A stretch of DNA of 64,000 bases from Timonella senegalensis JC301 (GCF_000312125.1 NZ_HE978641.1:147533-211532), one strand, 5' to 3'. Shown: positions 26,672 through 35,940, counted from the stretch's first letter. The notes: generated by a model not told the origin, from the letters alone. Numbers and translations are program-made.

Positions 26672-27505
26672 GTGCCCCCGGAAGATACCTCCACAATCAT
26701 GCCTGCAACCTCAGAATCGGTGCCGCTCCACAGCGACACCAAGGTCGCGGCATTCTTTGACGTGGACAACACGATTATCCGTGGAGCTAGTGCATTCTTC
26801 CTGGCCAAGGCGCTCTACCGCGACGGATTCTTCAGCACTCTCGACATCGTAAACTTCGGGCTCAAGCAGCTGAAGTACATGATGGTTGGAGAGAACGCAC
26901 GGGACATCGACAGCCTCCGAAACCGCGCCCTGTCCATCATGAAGGGCCACTCGGTCGCGCAAGTTGTGGCGATCGGGGAGGATGTCTGGGACGAGGTTCT
27001 GCAGAACCGGATCTACCCGGGCACGCAGGCTCTCCTCAATCATCACCTGGCCAAGGGGCACGAGGTGTGGCTCGTGACCGCGACTCCAGCCGAGATCGGC
27101 GACCTCATCGCGCACCGCCTCGGAGCCACCGGCGCACTGGCCACGATGGCCGAACACGACCACCAGGGCTTCTACACCGGGAATCTCGAAGGCCCAATGA
27201 TGCACGGTCCAGTCAAGGCCTCGAGCGCACGGCAACTCGCTGAGGAACACGGCATTGATCTCGAGTCGAGCTACGCCTACGGGGACTCTCTGAACGACAG
27301 GCCGCTGCTATCCATCGTGGGAAACCCCTGTGCGATCAACCCCGACAAGAAGCTGCGCCGCCTCGCCCAAGAAGTGGGTTGGCCAACGCGCGATTTCCGG
27401 AGCAAGCGCCGAGCAGTTCGGCGGTCTGCCGCCACCGCGAGCCTTTCGGGCGCGGTCTGGGTTGCGAGCATGGTCATTCGCCGCCTGCGCAACAAGGGCA
27501 ACTGA
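26672..27505 (+). CDS. HAD-IB family hydrolase (SerB-like)
   Basis: A 277-aa haloacid dehalogenase-type phosphatase of subfamily IB. Catalytic motif 1 is AAFFDVDNTIIRGAS (nucleophile and acid/base Asp), motif 2 is VWLVTATPAEIG, and motif 4 is YAYGDSLNDRPLLSIVG. A hydrophobic tail (SLSGAVWVASMVIRRL) may attach it to the membrane. The start is GTG at 26672, with ATG at 26699 as an alternative. Relatives include phosphoserine phosphatase and lipid phosphatases; the substrate is unknown. Confidence 0.88.
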   Translation: MPPEDTSTIMPATSESVPLHSDTKVAAFFDVDNTIIRGASAFFLAKALYRDGFFSTLDIVNFGLKQLKYMMVGENARDIDSLRNRALSIMKGHSVAQVVAIGEDVWDEVLQNRIYPGTQALLNHHLAKGHEVWLVTATPAEIGDLIAHRLGATGALATMAEHDHQGFYTGNLEGPMMHGPVKASSARQLAEEHGIDLESSYAYGDSLNDRPLLSIVGNPCAINPDKKLRRLAQEVGWPTRDFRSKRRAVRRSAATASLSGAVWVASMVIRRLRNKGN

Positions 27506-27524
27506 GCTAACCCGAGAAACAACT

Positions 27525-27552
27525 CAGGCCCGGTCATTGCTGACCGAGCCTG
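27525..27552. terminator. Terminator shared by HAD hydrolase and bS22
   Basis: CAGGCCCGGTCA (27525-27536) pairs with TGACCGAGCCTG (27541-27552), one mismatch, loop TTGC. It lies between the convergent HAD and bS22 genes. Confidence 0.75.
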
Positions 27553-27574
27553 ATAGAAGATACTTAAGAAGATG

Positions 27575-27673
27575 TTACTTCTTGTTGCGACGCTGGTGAC
27601 GCGTCTTACGAAGCAGCTTACGGTGCTTCTTCTTTGCCATACGCTTGCGGCGCTTCTTAATGACGGAGCCCAT
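27575..27673 (-). CDS. Small ribosomal subunit protein bS22
   Basis: A 32-aa, extremely basic protein, MGSVIKKRRKRMAKKKHRKL and onwards, ending in RNKK. This is the AURKAIP1/COX24-type protein known as bS22, found in actinobacterial small ribosomal subunits. A GAGGAA ribosome site precedes the ATG. The gene is short enough to be missed by ordinary gene calling. It lies alone between a HAD hydrolase and acuC. Confidence 0.93.
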   Translation of the reverse strand: MGSVIKKRRKRMAKKKHRKLLRKTRHQRRNKK

Positions 27674-27879
27674 TGCGGTTCCTCACTGTTGTTGTTCTGA
27701 TCTACGCGTGGAAAAGTCCATCTACTAGCGTACATGGTATCGGGTTGTGCTAAACACCAAAACAGCAAAGACATTCGCCACAATGCGCCATTTTACCAGT
27801 GAAGACCTCATGCACGAACTCGTGGCCCTCACCTGCGGTTCAGTGCGCTCGGACTCATCGGGCTGCCCGCCAAATTTGG

Positions 27880-29067
27880 CTAGATTTCATAACTCAGATC
27901 CACGCCCAGGTGAGGGAACACTGCCGTCCGAGTCGCCCGCACGGCACGGTCGATATCTGACTGCGGATCGTAGCCTCGGCCCCAGTCCCTGTAGCTCGCT
28001 GGCCCCCAGTCGTCCCCCATGGTCTCGGGAGGCGAGTGGTCGAGGTATTGCCGGATGTACTGGCGCCACTGCGTTGGCGTGTGCACGGCGCATTCGACCT
28101 CTTGGTGGACTACCAGTGACAGCACATGTGTCCACATGATTGGCACTACGTCCACGACCGAGTAGCCGCCACCGCCCAGGGCAAGCCACTTCCCGCCACA
28201 CAGCTCGTGCGCGAGGTCGTGCACGAGTGCGGCGCCCTGCCTCTGCGCGTCGATCGACACGCGCAGGTCTGAGAGTGTATCCAGCGAGTGGGCATCACAG
28301 CCGTGCTGCGACACGATAATGTCCGGCTGGAAGGCCCGGGCGACCTCGGGCAAGACCGCGTGCAGTGCGCGGAGCCACTCGCCAGATTCGGTGCGTGCCG
28401 GGAGGGCTATATTGACCGCCGTGCCCTGCGCATCGGGTCCCCCAATATCCGTGGGATATCCCGTCCCCGGGAACAGGGTTGCCCCTGACTGGTGGATGGA
28501 GAGAGTCAGGACGTCCGGGTCGTTCCAGAACGCCCGTTCAACGCCGTCCCCATGGTGGGCGTCGAGATCGACGTACAACACGCGCCTTGCGCCCGCCTGC
28601 TGCAAGAGCTTGATAGCCACTGCGGCGTCATTGTAGATACAGAAGCCCGCGGCCCCCTCGGGCATCGCGTGATGCATTCCGCCGGCTAGGTTGATCGCGT
28701 GTTCGGCCTCGCCTCGCCACACCGCCATGGCCGCATCAACGGTGCTTGCAACCATGCGGGACGACGCCTCGTGCATGCCCGGGAAGCTCGGGTTATCCTC
28801 CGTGCCAAGCCCGCGGGTCTCGTCCGGCGTATCGTCATCGGACGCCGCATGCACGGCCGCGATGTACTCGGCGGAGTGTACGAGCGCAAGCGTTTCATCA
28901 GGAATAAGCCCGGACGAGGCCACCGTAATATCCGCGCCATCTAGGAGGCCCAGCTCCTGCGCGAGACGCATGGTCAGATCGAGCCGAATGGGCGACATCG
29001 GGTGTCCAAACCCGAAGTCGTAGTTGAGCAAATCTTTCGACCATGAAAGGAACGCGCGAGACGGCAT
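27880..29067 (-). CDS. acuC: AcuC-type class I histone deacetylase family protein
   Basis: A 395-aa zinc hydrolase of the histone deacetylase superfamily. In Bacillus the relative AcuC deacetylates acetyl-CoA synthetase. Signatures are FGFGHPMSPIRLDLT near residue 18, the catalytic His pair in NLAGGMHHAMPEGAAGFCIY, the zinc ligands in YVDLDAHHGDGVERAF, and SQHGCDAHSLD and LALGGGGYSV. No acuA or acuB neighbour is present, so the target here is unknown. Confidence 0.92.
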   Translation of the reverse strand: MPSRAFLSWSKDLLNYDFGFGHPMSPIRLDLTMRLAQELGLLDGADITVASSGLIPDETLALVHSAEYIAAVHAASDDDTPDETRGLGTEDNPSFPGMHEASSRMVASTVDAAMAVWRGEAEHAINLAGGMHHAMPEGAAGFCIYNDAAVAIKLLQQAGARRVLYVDLDAHHGDGVERAFWNDPDVLTLSIHQSGATLFPGTGYPTDIGGPDAQGTAVNIALPARTESGEWLRALHAVLPEVARAFQPDIIVSQHGCDAHSLDTLSDLRVSIDAQRQGAALVHDLAHELCGGKWLALGGGGYSVVDVVPIMWTHVLSLVVHQEVECAVHTPTQWRQYIRQYLDHSPPETMGDDWGPASYRDWGRGYDPQSDIDRAVRATRTAVFPHLGVDLSYEI

Positions 29068-29180
29068 AGTTCAAACTATCAACTTTCCGTGCAGGCTTAT
29101 CAAACCGGGACCACCCACTGAGCGGGAGAGGCCGAAGGCCCCGCCCGTACCCAACCGGCCCGCAACCGCCGTGAGCCGGG

Positions 29181-29207
29181 GCTGGAACCTGCTCTATCGT
29201 CGAAAAT
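29181..29207 (+). repeat. Bipartite element upstream of ktrB
   Basis: GCTGGAACC (29181-29189) then exact ATCGTCGAAAAT at 29196-29207, in the 280-base acuC-ktrB spacer. Nothing else recognisable was seen in that spacer. Confidence 0.88.
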
Positions 29208-29347
29208 AAGGTCCGCTCAGCAACTGGGCGGCGGAAAATGACAAAAGCGGCCCCAACCACACACGAAAGCGCGGGAATAGGCGCCAAAAGGTTTAGGCTA
29301 GATCAGCGCGGAACACGCGCCATTAGTGGGCAACGAAGGGACGGGAC

Positions 29348-30724
29348 GTGGCGTCGAGCCTCATGCTGCGGCTCTGGTCTGGGCGCGAGTTCATTGACCG
29401 GGTCGCCCGGCACTCGCCTGCTCGCCTCGCGCTCGGCGTTTTTGCTGGCGTCATCTGGATCTTCACAGGGCTGCTGTCCCTCCCCGCCGCAACCGCGAGC
29501 GGTGAAAGGGCCCCATTTATTGACGCGCTCTTCACTGCCACCTCGGCGGTGTGCGTGACGGGTCTGACCACTGTGCCCACGGGAACTTTCTGGTCGCCGT
29601 TCGGGCAGGCCGTGATCTTGATAGGCATTAAGGTCGGTGGCCTAGGTGTCATGACGCTCGCCTCGATCCTTGGGCTCGCCGTATCCCGCCGCATTGGCTT
29701 GACCGCCAAACTACTCACTGCATCGGAAACCAAGACCACCCGGCTGGGTGAGGTCGGAAGTCTGGTTCGAGTTGTCGTCATTGCGTCCACCTCCATCGAG
29801 CTCGCACTCGCGCTACTGCTTTTTCCTCGGTTTGTGTACTTGAACGAGTCGATCGGCCAGGCGGTCTGGCATTCTGTGTTCTACGCAATTTCAGCCTTTA
29901 ACAACGCCGGTTTCATTCCCACCGCAGAGGGCCTTGTTCCCCACTACAACGACTGGATGCTGCTCGTTCCAATCATGCTCGGGATGTTTATTGGTGCCCT
30001 TGGTTTCCCGGTCATCCTGAACATCGCGCGCCAGCGGCGGCGCTTTTCACGTTGGAACCTGCACGCCAAGCTCACCGTAGTTACGAGTGCGCTCCTGGTT
30101 GCAATTGCGTGGGTGTGGTACCTCGCCGCGGAGTGGACGAACCCGCTCACACTTGGCCCGATGGCGTGGCCCGAGAAGGTTTTGTCCGCGGCATTCCTTG
30201 GTGTTATGCCCCGTTCTGGCGGACTCTCGACGATTGACATCAATGGGCTGCACGAGGCCAGTTGGCTCATCACTGACGCCATGATGTTTGTGGGTGGCGG
30301 ATCTGCGTCAACTGCTGGCGGTATCAAGGTGTCCACTCTCGCCGTCCTCATGCTCGCGATTCTCGCGGAGGCACGCGGAGACAAGGACGTGGACAGCTTT
30401 GGCCGGCGTATCCCTCGCGACACCCTGCGCCAGGCAGTTGCCGTGACTTTCGTAGGGGCGACGATCGTGTTAGTGGCATCCCTGATCCTGCTGGAGATCA
30501 CCGGGTTCACGCTGGACGTGATCCTATTCGAGGTCATCTCTGCCTTTGCCACCGTAGGATTGTCCACCGGCATTACAGCAAGTATTCCCACCACAGGTCA
30601 GTACGTTCTGGTTGTTCTGATGTTTGTGGGCCGTGTAGGTACGATGACTTTGGGCGCGGCACTCGCATTGCGCAGCCGCCGCCGGGTCATTCGACTCCCT
30701 GAAGAAAGGCCTGTCATTGGCTAG
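29348..30724 (+). CDS. ktrB: Potassium uptake channel protein KtrB/TrkH
   Basis: The 458-aa membrane subunit of a Ktr/Trk potassium uptake system. The four pore loops with their filter glycines can be seen: TSAVCVTGLTT, AFNNAGFIP, PRSGGLSTIDI and ATVGLSTGI. About ten helices are present. GTG at 29348 follows an AAGGGACGG ribosome site. It overlaps ktrA by eight bases, giving coupled translation of channel and regulatory subunit. Confidence 0.94.
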   Translation: MASSLMLRLWSGREFIDRVARHSPARLALGVFAGVIWIFTGLLSLPAATASGERAPFIDALFTATSAVCVTGLTTVPTGTFWSPFGQAVILIGIKVGGLGVMTLASILGLAVSRRIGLTAKLLTASETKTTRLGEVGSLVRVVVIASTSIELALALLLFPRFVYLNESIGQAVWHSVFYAISAFNNAGFIPTAEGLVPHYNDWMLLVPIMLGMFIGALGFPVILNIARQRRRFSRWNLHAKLTVVTSALLVAIAWVWYLAAEWTNPLTLGPMAWPEKVLSAAFLGVMPRSGGLSTIDINGLHEASWLITDAMMFVGGGSASTAGGIKVSTLAVLMLAILAEARGDKDVDSFGRRIPRDTLRQAVAVTFVGATIVLVASLILLEITGFTLDVILFEVISAFATVGLSTGITASIPTTGQYVLVVLMFVGRVGTMTLGAALALRSRRRVIRLPEERPVIG

Positions 30725-31484
30725 TGACGACGTCGAAGAAATCCTGAAGCAGGAGCAACACGCTTTCACCAGTAGCGCCTACCTGAACAGGGCGGCCCGT
30801 GGGGTGGCGCGCTCACGCCGTGGTGCGGATACCAAGAAGGATGCCGGTGTTCTGGTCATTGGGCTCGGACGTTTCGGTAGTTCCATCGCACTGACCCTGG
30901 ACCGCCTCGGCCAAGAAGTTTTGGCCGTGGAGAAGAACCCCCAACTGGTTGCACAGTACTCTGACAGGCTGCCCATCGTGGAGGCGGACTGCACTAACCC
31001 GGACGCGCTCGAGCAGCTGGGTGTGCGGGACTACTCGGTGGTCGTTGTTGGTGTGGGTACAGCGCTTGAGGCGTCGGTATTGATCACCGGCAACCTCGTG
31101 GACGTTGGAACCCCGCAGATCTGGGCTAAGGCGATCTCAGCGGAGCACGGACGGATTCTGCAGCGTATCGGCGTGCACCACGTGGTCTTCCCCGAGTTTG
31201 ACGCGGGTAACCGCGTGGCGCACCTGGTGTCGGGCAAACTCATGGACTATATCGAGGTTGAGGACGGCTTCACCATTGTGAAGATGCGTCCGCCTAAGGA
31301 GACCCAGGGCTTCACCATTGAGCAGTCGCGCGTGCGTGAGAAGTACGGTGTGACGATCATTGGTGTGAAATCGCCGGGCATGGACTTCGTGTACGCGGAC
31401 GCAAACACGCGTATTTCGGCGAATGACTTGATTGTGGTGAGTGGGCACTCGGAGTTGCTCGAGCGCTTCGCTGCACGTCCGTAG
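30717..31484 (+). CDS. ktrA: Potassium uptake regulatory subunit KtrA/TrkA
   Basis: A 255-aa cytoplasmic RCK protein that gates KtrB on nucleotide binding. The Rossmann motif VIGLGRFGSSIALTLDRLG near residue 46 and VEADCTNPDALEQLG fit RCK_N, and the last 85 residues form RCK_C. The start is TTG at 30717, inside the end of ktrB. About 40 residues precede the RCK_N domain, longer than in many KtrA proteins. The last codons (AARP and stop) form the first arm of a tandem hairpin repeat. Confidence 0.93.
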   Translation: MASDDVEEILKQEQHAFTSSAYLNRAARGVARSRRGADTKKDAGVLVIGLGRFGSSIALTLDRLGQEVLAVEKNPQLVAQYSDRLPIVEADCTNPDALEQLGVRDYSVVVVGVGTALEASVLITGNLVDVGTPQIWAKAISAEHGRILQRIGVHHVVFPEFDAGNRVAHLVSGKLMDYIEVEDGFTIVKMRPPKETQGFTIEQSRVREKYGVTIIGVKSPGMDFVYADANTRISANDLIVVSGHSELLERFAARP

Positions 31485-31675
31485 GCTCGAGAAATCGCAG
31501 GACGGAGTCCTAGTGATTTTCGAGCCGCAGGACGTGCAGCGACAATAAGTACAGCTGCACGTCCGTAGGGCAAATCGCAGCAGGACGGAGTCCTAGCGGA
31601 GATTTGTCCGCAGGACGTGCAGCGACAATAAGAACAGCTGCAAGACCATAGGACACTCGAGAGTAGGACGAAGCC
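31470..31675. repeat. Tandem hairpin repeats growing from the ktrA 3' end
   Basis: Two full units and a partial third lie in tandem with a period of 83-84 bases, starting at 31470, 31554 and 31637. Each full unit pairs GCTGCACGTCC with GGACGTGCAGC (31470-31480/31530-31540 and 31554-31564/31613-31623). Inside are a second stem and a central GGAC-N3-GTCC. The second stem differs between copies yet still pairs: CTCGA...TCGAG in copy 1, GGGCAAATC/GATTTGTCC in copy 2. The first unit begins within ktrA and includes its stop codon, and copy 2 repeats that stop region. Confidence 0.85.
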
Positions 31676-31696
31676 CCCCACCCCGCGCAACCAGCC

Positions 31697-31724
31697 GCTG
31701 GAACTCAGCTCGATCGTCGAGAAT
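31697..31724 (+). repeat. Bipartite element downstream of ktrA
   Basis: GCTGGAACT (31697-31705) then ATCGTCGAGAAT at 31713-31724 (one mismatch). It lies between the ktrA hairpin repeats and the gguB terminator. Confidence 0.82.
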
Positions 31725-31731
31725 AATCAAA

Positions 31732-31772
31732 AACGAGGCGGGCCCCACGCACTGCGTGGGGCCCGCCTCGTT
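31732..31772. terminator. gguB terminator
   Basis: A 20-base perfect stem (31732-31751 with 31753-31772) with a minimal loop, flanked by AAAA on the left, which reads as TTTT for minus-strand transcripts. It lies 14 bases after the gguB stop and can also end ktrA transcripts. Confidence 0.92.
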
Positions 31773-31786
31773 GTGTACTGCGTGGA

Positions 31787-32965
31787 TCAGCGGGTGCCGG
31801 CGCGACGCTTGTTGTAGACGTCGAAGGCGACTGCGAGGAGCAGGATGAGACCCTTGACGATCTGCTGGACGGACTGGTCGATGCCGAGGATGGACATACC
31901 GTTCGACATGACACCCATGATCAGACCACCAACCATGGCGCCGATGACGGTTCCGATACCACCGGTGACTGCTGCTCCACCGATGAAGCAGGCGGCGATG
32001 GCGTCGAGCTCGAACATGTTACCGGCTGCTGGCTGCGCGCCACCGGAACGCGATGAGAACACGACACCGGCGACTGCGGCGAGGAAGCTCATGTTGACGA
32101 AGATGAAGAAGTTGACCCACTTGACCTTCACACCGGAGAGCTGTGCTGCTGCGAGGTTTCCACCGATTGCGTAGACGTGGCGACCGAACACGGTGCGCTG
32201 GGTGACTACGGAGTACGTGACGATGAGGATCGCGAGGATGATCAGCACGATGGGGAGGCCACGTGCATGTGCGATCTGCCAAGCGAACGCCATGGTGATG
32301 ACGGCGACTGCGGCGATCTTGGCGATGAACAGCGGCATGGACTCTACGGTCTGCTGGTATGCAATGCGTGCCTGGCGTGAACGCCACTGCATGACGGCGA
32401 AGGCTGCTGCGCCAATTGCGAAGACGATCAGGGTGAACGCGTCGTAGCCGTTTCCGCCAAGGAGGCCGTTCAGGAAACCACCTGCGATGTTCTTGTACGA
32501 CTGGTCGTAGACGGAGATCGAGATGTTCTGGAGGACCAGGAGGGTCAGACCGCGGAACAGGAGCATTCCGGCCAGGGTTGTGATGAACGCTGGGATTCCA
32601 ACGAACGCGACCCAGTATCCGTGCCACGCACCGATGAGGATACCGGTTGCGAGTGCTGCTGCTACACCGACCCACCAAGGCATACCGTGGGTTTGGATGA
32701 GCACAGCCGCGACTGCACCCGTCAGTGCCACCACGGATCCGACCGAGAGGTCAATGTGACCGGCGATGATCACGATGACCATTCCGATCGCGAGGATCAG
32801 GATGTAGGAGTACTGCAGGACCAGGTTGGTCAGGTTGTTCGGCTGCAGCAGGGTGCCGCCGGTCAGGATCGTAAAGAGGATTACGATCGCGGCAAAAGCG
32901 ATGTAGATACCGCTCTGACGCAAGTTGCGCGTGAGTAGGCTAACGAGCCCGCTGGTTTCAGACAT
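31787..32965 (-). CDS. gguB: Multiple-monosaccharide ABC transporter permease
   Basis: A 392-aa membrane subunit of the GguAB-ChvE type (CUT2), which imports L-arabinose, D-galactose and D-xylose in relatives. About ten helices are visible, with the BPD_transp_2 signatures GHIDLSVGSVVALTGAVAAV near residue 69 and AACFIGGAAVTGGIGTVIGA near residue 320. It follows gguA after five bases. The nearby arabinose genes make L-arabinose the likeliest substrate. Confidence 0.93.
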   Translation of the reverse strand: MSETSGLVSLLTRNLRQSGIYIAFAAIVILFTILTGGTLLQPNNLTNLVLQYSYILILAIGMVIVIIAGHIDLSVGSVVALTGAVAAVLIQTHGMPWWVGVAAALATGILIGAWHGYWVAFVGIPAFITTLAGMLLFRGLTLLVLQNISISVYDQSYKNIAGGFLNGLLGGNGYDAFTLIVFAIGAAAFAVMQWRSRQARIAYQQTVESMPLFIAKIAAVAVITMAFAWQIAHARGLPIVLIILAILIVTYSVVTQRTVFGRHVYAIGGNLAAAQLSGVKVKWVNFFIFVNMSFLAAVAGVVFSSRSGGAQPAAGNMFELDAIAACFIGGAAVTGGIGTVIGAMVGGLIMGVMSNGMSILGIDQSVQQIVKGLILLLAVAFDVYNKRRAGTR

Positions 32966-32970
32966 CGTTG

Positions 32971-34497
32971 TCAGTCCTTTACCTTAGTCATGAGTTCCAT
33001 AAGATTTTCTTGCGTTGCATCGTCACGGTCGATGCAGCCGGTGATGCGTCCTGCTGAGAGCGTGTAAATGCGGTCGCAGATGCCGAGCAGTTCAGGGAGC
33101 TCGGACGAAATCACGAGGACGGCCTTGCCCTGGTCGGCGAGCGCGTTGATGATCGTGTAGATCTCGTACTTCGCGCCGACATCGATACCACGGGTTGGTT
33201 CGTCAAGGATCAGCAGTTCTGGGTCGGTGAACATCCACTTCGACAGAACGACCTTCTGCTGGTTTCCACCAGACAGTTTACCTACGAGCGCGTGCACGTT
33301 CGGGGTCTTGGTGCGCAACTGCCTGCGGTAGTCTTCCGCGACCTTGAGTTCCTCGTTGGCGTTGACCATTCCGCGCTTGGAGATCTTGCCCAGCGCCGCA
33401 GAAGTGGTGTTCGTCTTGATGTCTTGGATGAGGTTCAAGCCATAGTGCTTGCGGTCCTCGGATACGTATGCGATTCCCGCGTTGATGGCGTCCGCAACCT
33501 GCTTGAGCTGGACTGGTTTGCCGTGCATGGCCACTTGGCCAGTGATCTTGGAGCCGTAGGAGCGTCCAAAAACGCTCATGGCGAGTTCGGTGCGTCCGGC
33601 ACCCATGAGGCCAGCGATTCCGACGATCTCACCGCGGCGGACATTGAGAGCGGCGTTGTCCACGATTACGCGATCCTGCTGCGTGGGGTGGTAGACGGTC
33701 CAGTCCTTGATGGAGAAGATCTCTTCGCCGATGGTTGGGCTGTGGTCCGGGTAGCGGTTCTCGAGCGAGCGTCCCACCATGCCACGGATGATGTGGTCCT
33801 GGGTGACGCTCTCATCCATGTGCAGGGTCTCGATGGTCAGTCCGTCACGGATGATGGTGGTCGAGTCTGCGATGTCTACGATCTCGTTGAGCTTGTGGGA
33901 AATCATGATGCACGTGATTCCCTGGCCCTTGAGGTGGCGGATCAGGTCGAGCAGGTGAGCCGAGTCTTGGTCGTTCAGCGCAGCGGTGGGCTCGTCCAGG
34001 ATGAGGAGCTTCACGCGCTTGGAGAGCGCCTTTGCGATTTCGATGAGCTGCTGCTTGCCAACACCAAGTTGTCCAACTGGCGTTACTGGGTTTTCGTCGA
34101 GTCCCACACGAGCCAGCAGCTTTGCGGCTTCAGCGTTGGTCTTGTGCCAGTCAATAAGTCCATTCGTCTTTTGCTCGTTGCCTAGGAAGATGTTCTCGGC
34201 TACGGAAAGGAATGGAACGAGTGCCAGTTCTTGGTGAATGATGACGATGCCGCGCTCTTCCGAATCGTTGATTGATCCGAATGACTCGATCTGTCCATCG
34301 AAGTAAATGTCGCCCGTGTAGGTACCGTGTGGATAAACGCCCGAGAGCACCTTCATCAAGGTGGATTTTCCCGCACCGTTTTCGCCACAGATCGCGTGGA
34401 TTTCTCCTCGCTTAACGTTGAGCGTCACGTCCTCCAGCGCTTTCACGCCAGGAAAGGTCTTGGTGATGGAGCGCATCTCTAGGATGTTCTCACTCAT
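32971..34497 (-). CDS. gguA: Multiple-monosaccharide ABC transporter ATP-binding protein
   Basis: A 508-aa tandem ATPase that powers sugar import through GguB. The first half has Walker [13 protein letters not shown] near residue 38, the degenerate signature [15 protein letters not shown] and Walker [12 protein letters not shown]. The second half has [11 protein letters not shown] in place of Walker A, and [14 protein letters not shown] with [12 protein letters not shown]. This two-domain layout is typical of CUT2 ATPases. The leader between chvE and gguA is full of hairpins. Confidence 0.94.
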   Translation of the reverse strand: MSENILEMRSITKTFPGVKALEDVTLNVKRGEIHAICGENGAGKSTLMKVLSGVYPHGTYTGDIYFDGQIESFGSINDSEERGIVIIHQELALVPFLSVAENIFLGNEQKTNGLIDWHKTNAEAAKLLARVGLDENPVTPVGQLGVGKQQLIEIAKALSKRVKLLILDEPTAALNDQDSAHLLDLIRHLKGQGITCIMISHKLNEIVDIADSTTIIRDGLTIETLHMDESVTQDHIIRGMVGRSLENRYPDHSPTIGEEIFSIKDWTVYHPTQQDRVIVDNAALNVRRGEIVGIAGLMGAGRTELAMSVFGRSYGSKITGQVAMHGKPVQLKQVADAINAGIAYVSEDRKHYGLNLIQDIKTNTTSAALGKISKRGMVNANEELKVAEDYRRQLRTKTPNVHALVGKLSGGNQQKVVLSKWMFTDPELLILDEPTRGIDVGAKYEIYTIINALADQGKAVLVISSELPELLGICDRIYTLSAGRITGCIDRDDATQENLMELMTKVKD

Positions 34498-34582
34498 GCT
34501 GCCTGTCCCTCCTTCAATTTGGTAGGCCAGCTGTGGTCCAAGTGTGACTAAAGGTCTGGCTGCAACTTTGCGCCCGGCCCGA

Positions 34583-34755
34583 GATCCAGGACTGGATCCG
34601 CGTTTCCCCCCCTTCTAGTAGAGGGGGTGGTGATCCCGTCTCTGGGATCTCGATCCCTTGCGGGATCGTTTGCCTTGCGGGGTCTAGACCCCGTGGGGCG
34701 ACCCCATTGAGGGGCCCGTGTGGGTCAGGGTGGGGCGACGCGCGCCCCACCCTGA
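34583..34755 (-). repeat. Cluster of hairpins between chvE and gguA
   Basis: At least six separate stem-loops lie in 173 bases: GATCCAG/CTGGATC (34583-34598), CCCCC.../GGGGG (34606-34627), GATCCC/GGGATC (34632-34649), CGATCCC/GGGATCG (34651-34668), the palindrome CGGGGTCTAGACCCCG (34678-34693) and a 13-base stem at 34725-34755. They lie in the transcript between the binding-protein gene and the ATPase gene. They probably stop most transcripts or protect chvE mRNA, keeping the binding protein in excess. Confidence 0.8.
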
Positions 34756-34794
34756 GTGTTCAACTGCTAGATGAGCCAGTCGAAACTAGTTGGC

Positions 34795-35940
34795 TCAGTT
34801 GCCGCCCTTGTCGACCTGCTCCTGGGTGAAGTAACCCGAGTCAATGAGCAGTGGCTTGATGTCGTCCTTGAACACGATGTCGGATTCGAGGAGGAACGAA
34901 GGTACTACCTTCACGCCGTTGTCGTAGGTCTTGGTGTCGTTCGCCTCTGGCTCCTTACCGTTGAGGTAGTCGGTAGCTGCGAGTACGGACTGTGCGGCGA
35001 GCTTGCGGGTGTCCTTGAAGATGGTCGAGGACTGGATGCCGTCGTTGATGAGCTTGACGGATGCAATCTCTGCGTCCTGTCCGGTGATGACTGGCATTGC
35101 ATTGTCTGCGTAGCCTACGCCGCGGAGTGCGGTGATGATTCCGCGGGAGATGCCGTCAAACGGAGAGAGAACTCCGTGGACCTTCTCGGACTGGTAGGTC
35201 GAAGCGAGGAGGTTGTCCATGCGCTTCTGTGCCTCGTCCTGGCTCCAACGCTGGATTGCAACCTGGCCGAACTCGGTCTGACCGGATGCAACCTTGAGGG
35301 TGCCGGCGTCAATGAATGGCTTGAGTGTGTCAACCGCGCCGTTGAAGAAGAACGTTGCGTTGTTGTCGTCTGGCGAACCAGCGAAGAGCTCGATGTTGAA
35401 TGGTCCCTTTTCGCCGGTCTCCTTGCCGTCTGCGTCTACCAGGCCAAGGCCACGGAGGAGAGCGGTTGCCTGCTGGACACCTACGCTGTAGTTGTCAAAG
35501 GTGACGTAGAAGTCGACGTTCTCGTTGCCGTTGATGAGGCGGTCGTAGGCAATGACGGGGATGTTTGCAGCTCCCGCTGCGTCGAGCTGCGTGGAGAGTG
35601 CGGTTCCGTCGATCGAGGCAATGATCAGGGCGTCAACACCCTGTGCGACCATCTGGTCGATCTGCTGCTGCTGCTTTGGAATGTCGTCGCCAGCGAACTG
35701 GAGCTCAACCTTGTAGCCAGCCTCTTCGAGGCCCTTCTTGACGGCGTCGCCGTCTGCGATCCAACGCTCGGAGGTCTGAGTTGGCATTGCAACACCGACG
35801 GTCTTCTGCTCGCCATCTCCGGTTGCGCCTCCGTTCGAGCCTTCGTTGGAGCCGGATCCGGCGCCGCCGCCGGAGCACGCTGCGAGGGTTAGGGAGAGGG
35901 TAAGTCCCGCGGCAATTGCGGAAAGCTTCTTGCTGATCAT
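34795..35940 (-). CDS. chvE: ChvE-like sugar-binding lipoprotein, copy 1
   Basis: A 381-aa periplasmic-binding-protein-like lipoprotein that delivers sugars to GguAB. Lipobox LTLAAC follows a basic start, then a Gly/Ser/Asn-rich linker and two lobes with QKTVGVAMPTQTSERWIADG, DALIIASIDGTALSTQLDAA and VITGQDAEIASVKLI. ATG at 35940 has a strong AAGGAGGAG site; a frame from 36120 would add 60 unlikely residues. It is closely related to the next gene. It is first in the chvE-gguA-gguB operon. Confidence 0.93.
   Translation of the reverse strand: MISKKLSAIAAGLTLSLTLAACSGGGAGSGSNEGSNGGATGDGEQKTVGVAMPTQTSERWIADGDAVKKGLEEAGYKVELQFAGDDIPKQQQQIDQMVAQGVDALIIASIDGTALSTQLDAAGAANIPVIAYDRLINGNENVDFYVTFDNYSVGVQQATALLRGLGLVDADGKETGEKGPFNIELFAGSPDDNNATFFFNGAVDTLKPFIDAGTLKVASGQTEFGQVAIQRWSQDEAQKRMDNLLASTYQSEKVHGVLSPFDGISRGIITALRGVGYADNAMPVITGQDAEIASVKLINDGIQSSTIFKDTRKLAAQSVLAATDYLNGKEPEANDTKTYDNGVKVVPSFLLESDIVFKDDIKPLLIDSGYFTQEQVDKGGN

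Noticed and set aside
29068-29347. Possible c-di-AMP riboswitch before ktrB
   Set aside because: GAGCCGGGG looked suggestive, but it is part of the dispersed bipartite element and no riboswitch core could be folded.
31470-31675. Possible CRISPR-like array after ktrA
   Set aside because: The units are contiguous hairpins of 83-84 bases with no unique spacers and there are no cas genes.
34771-35892. 373-codon plus-strand frame
   Set aside because: Antisense to chvE copy 1; Val/Leu/Asp-rich composition with no domain.
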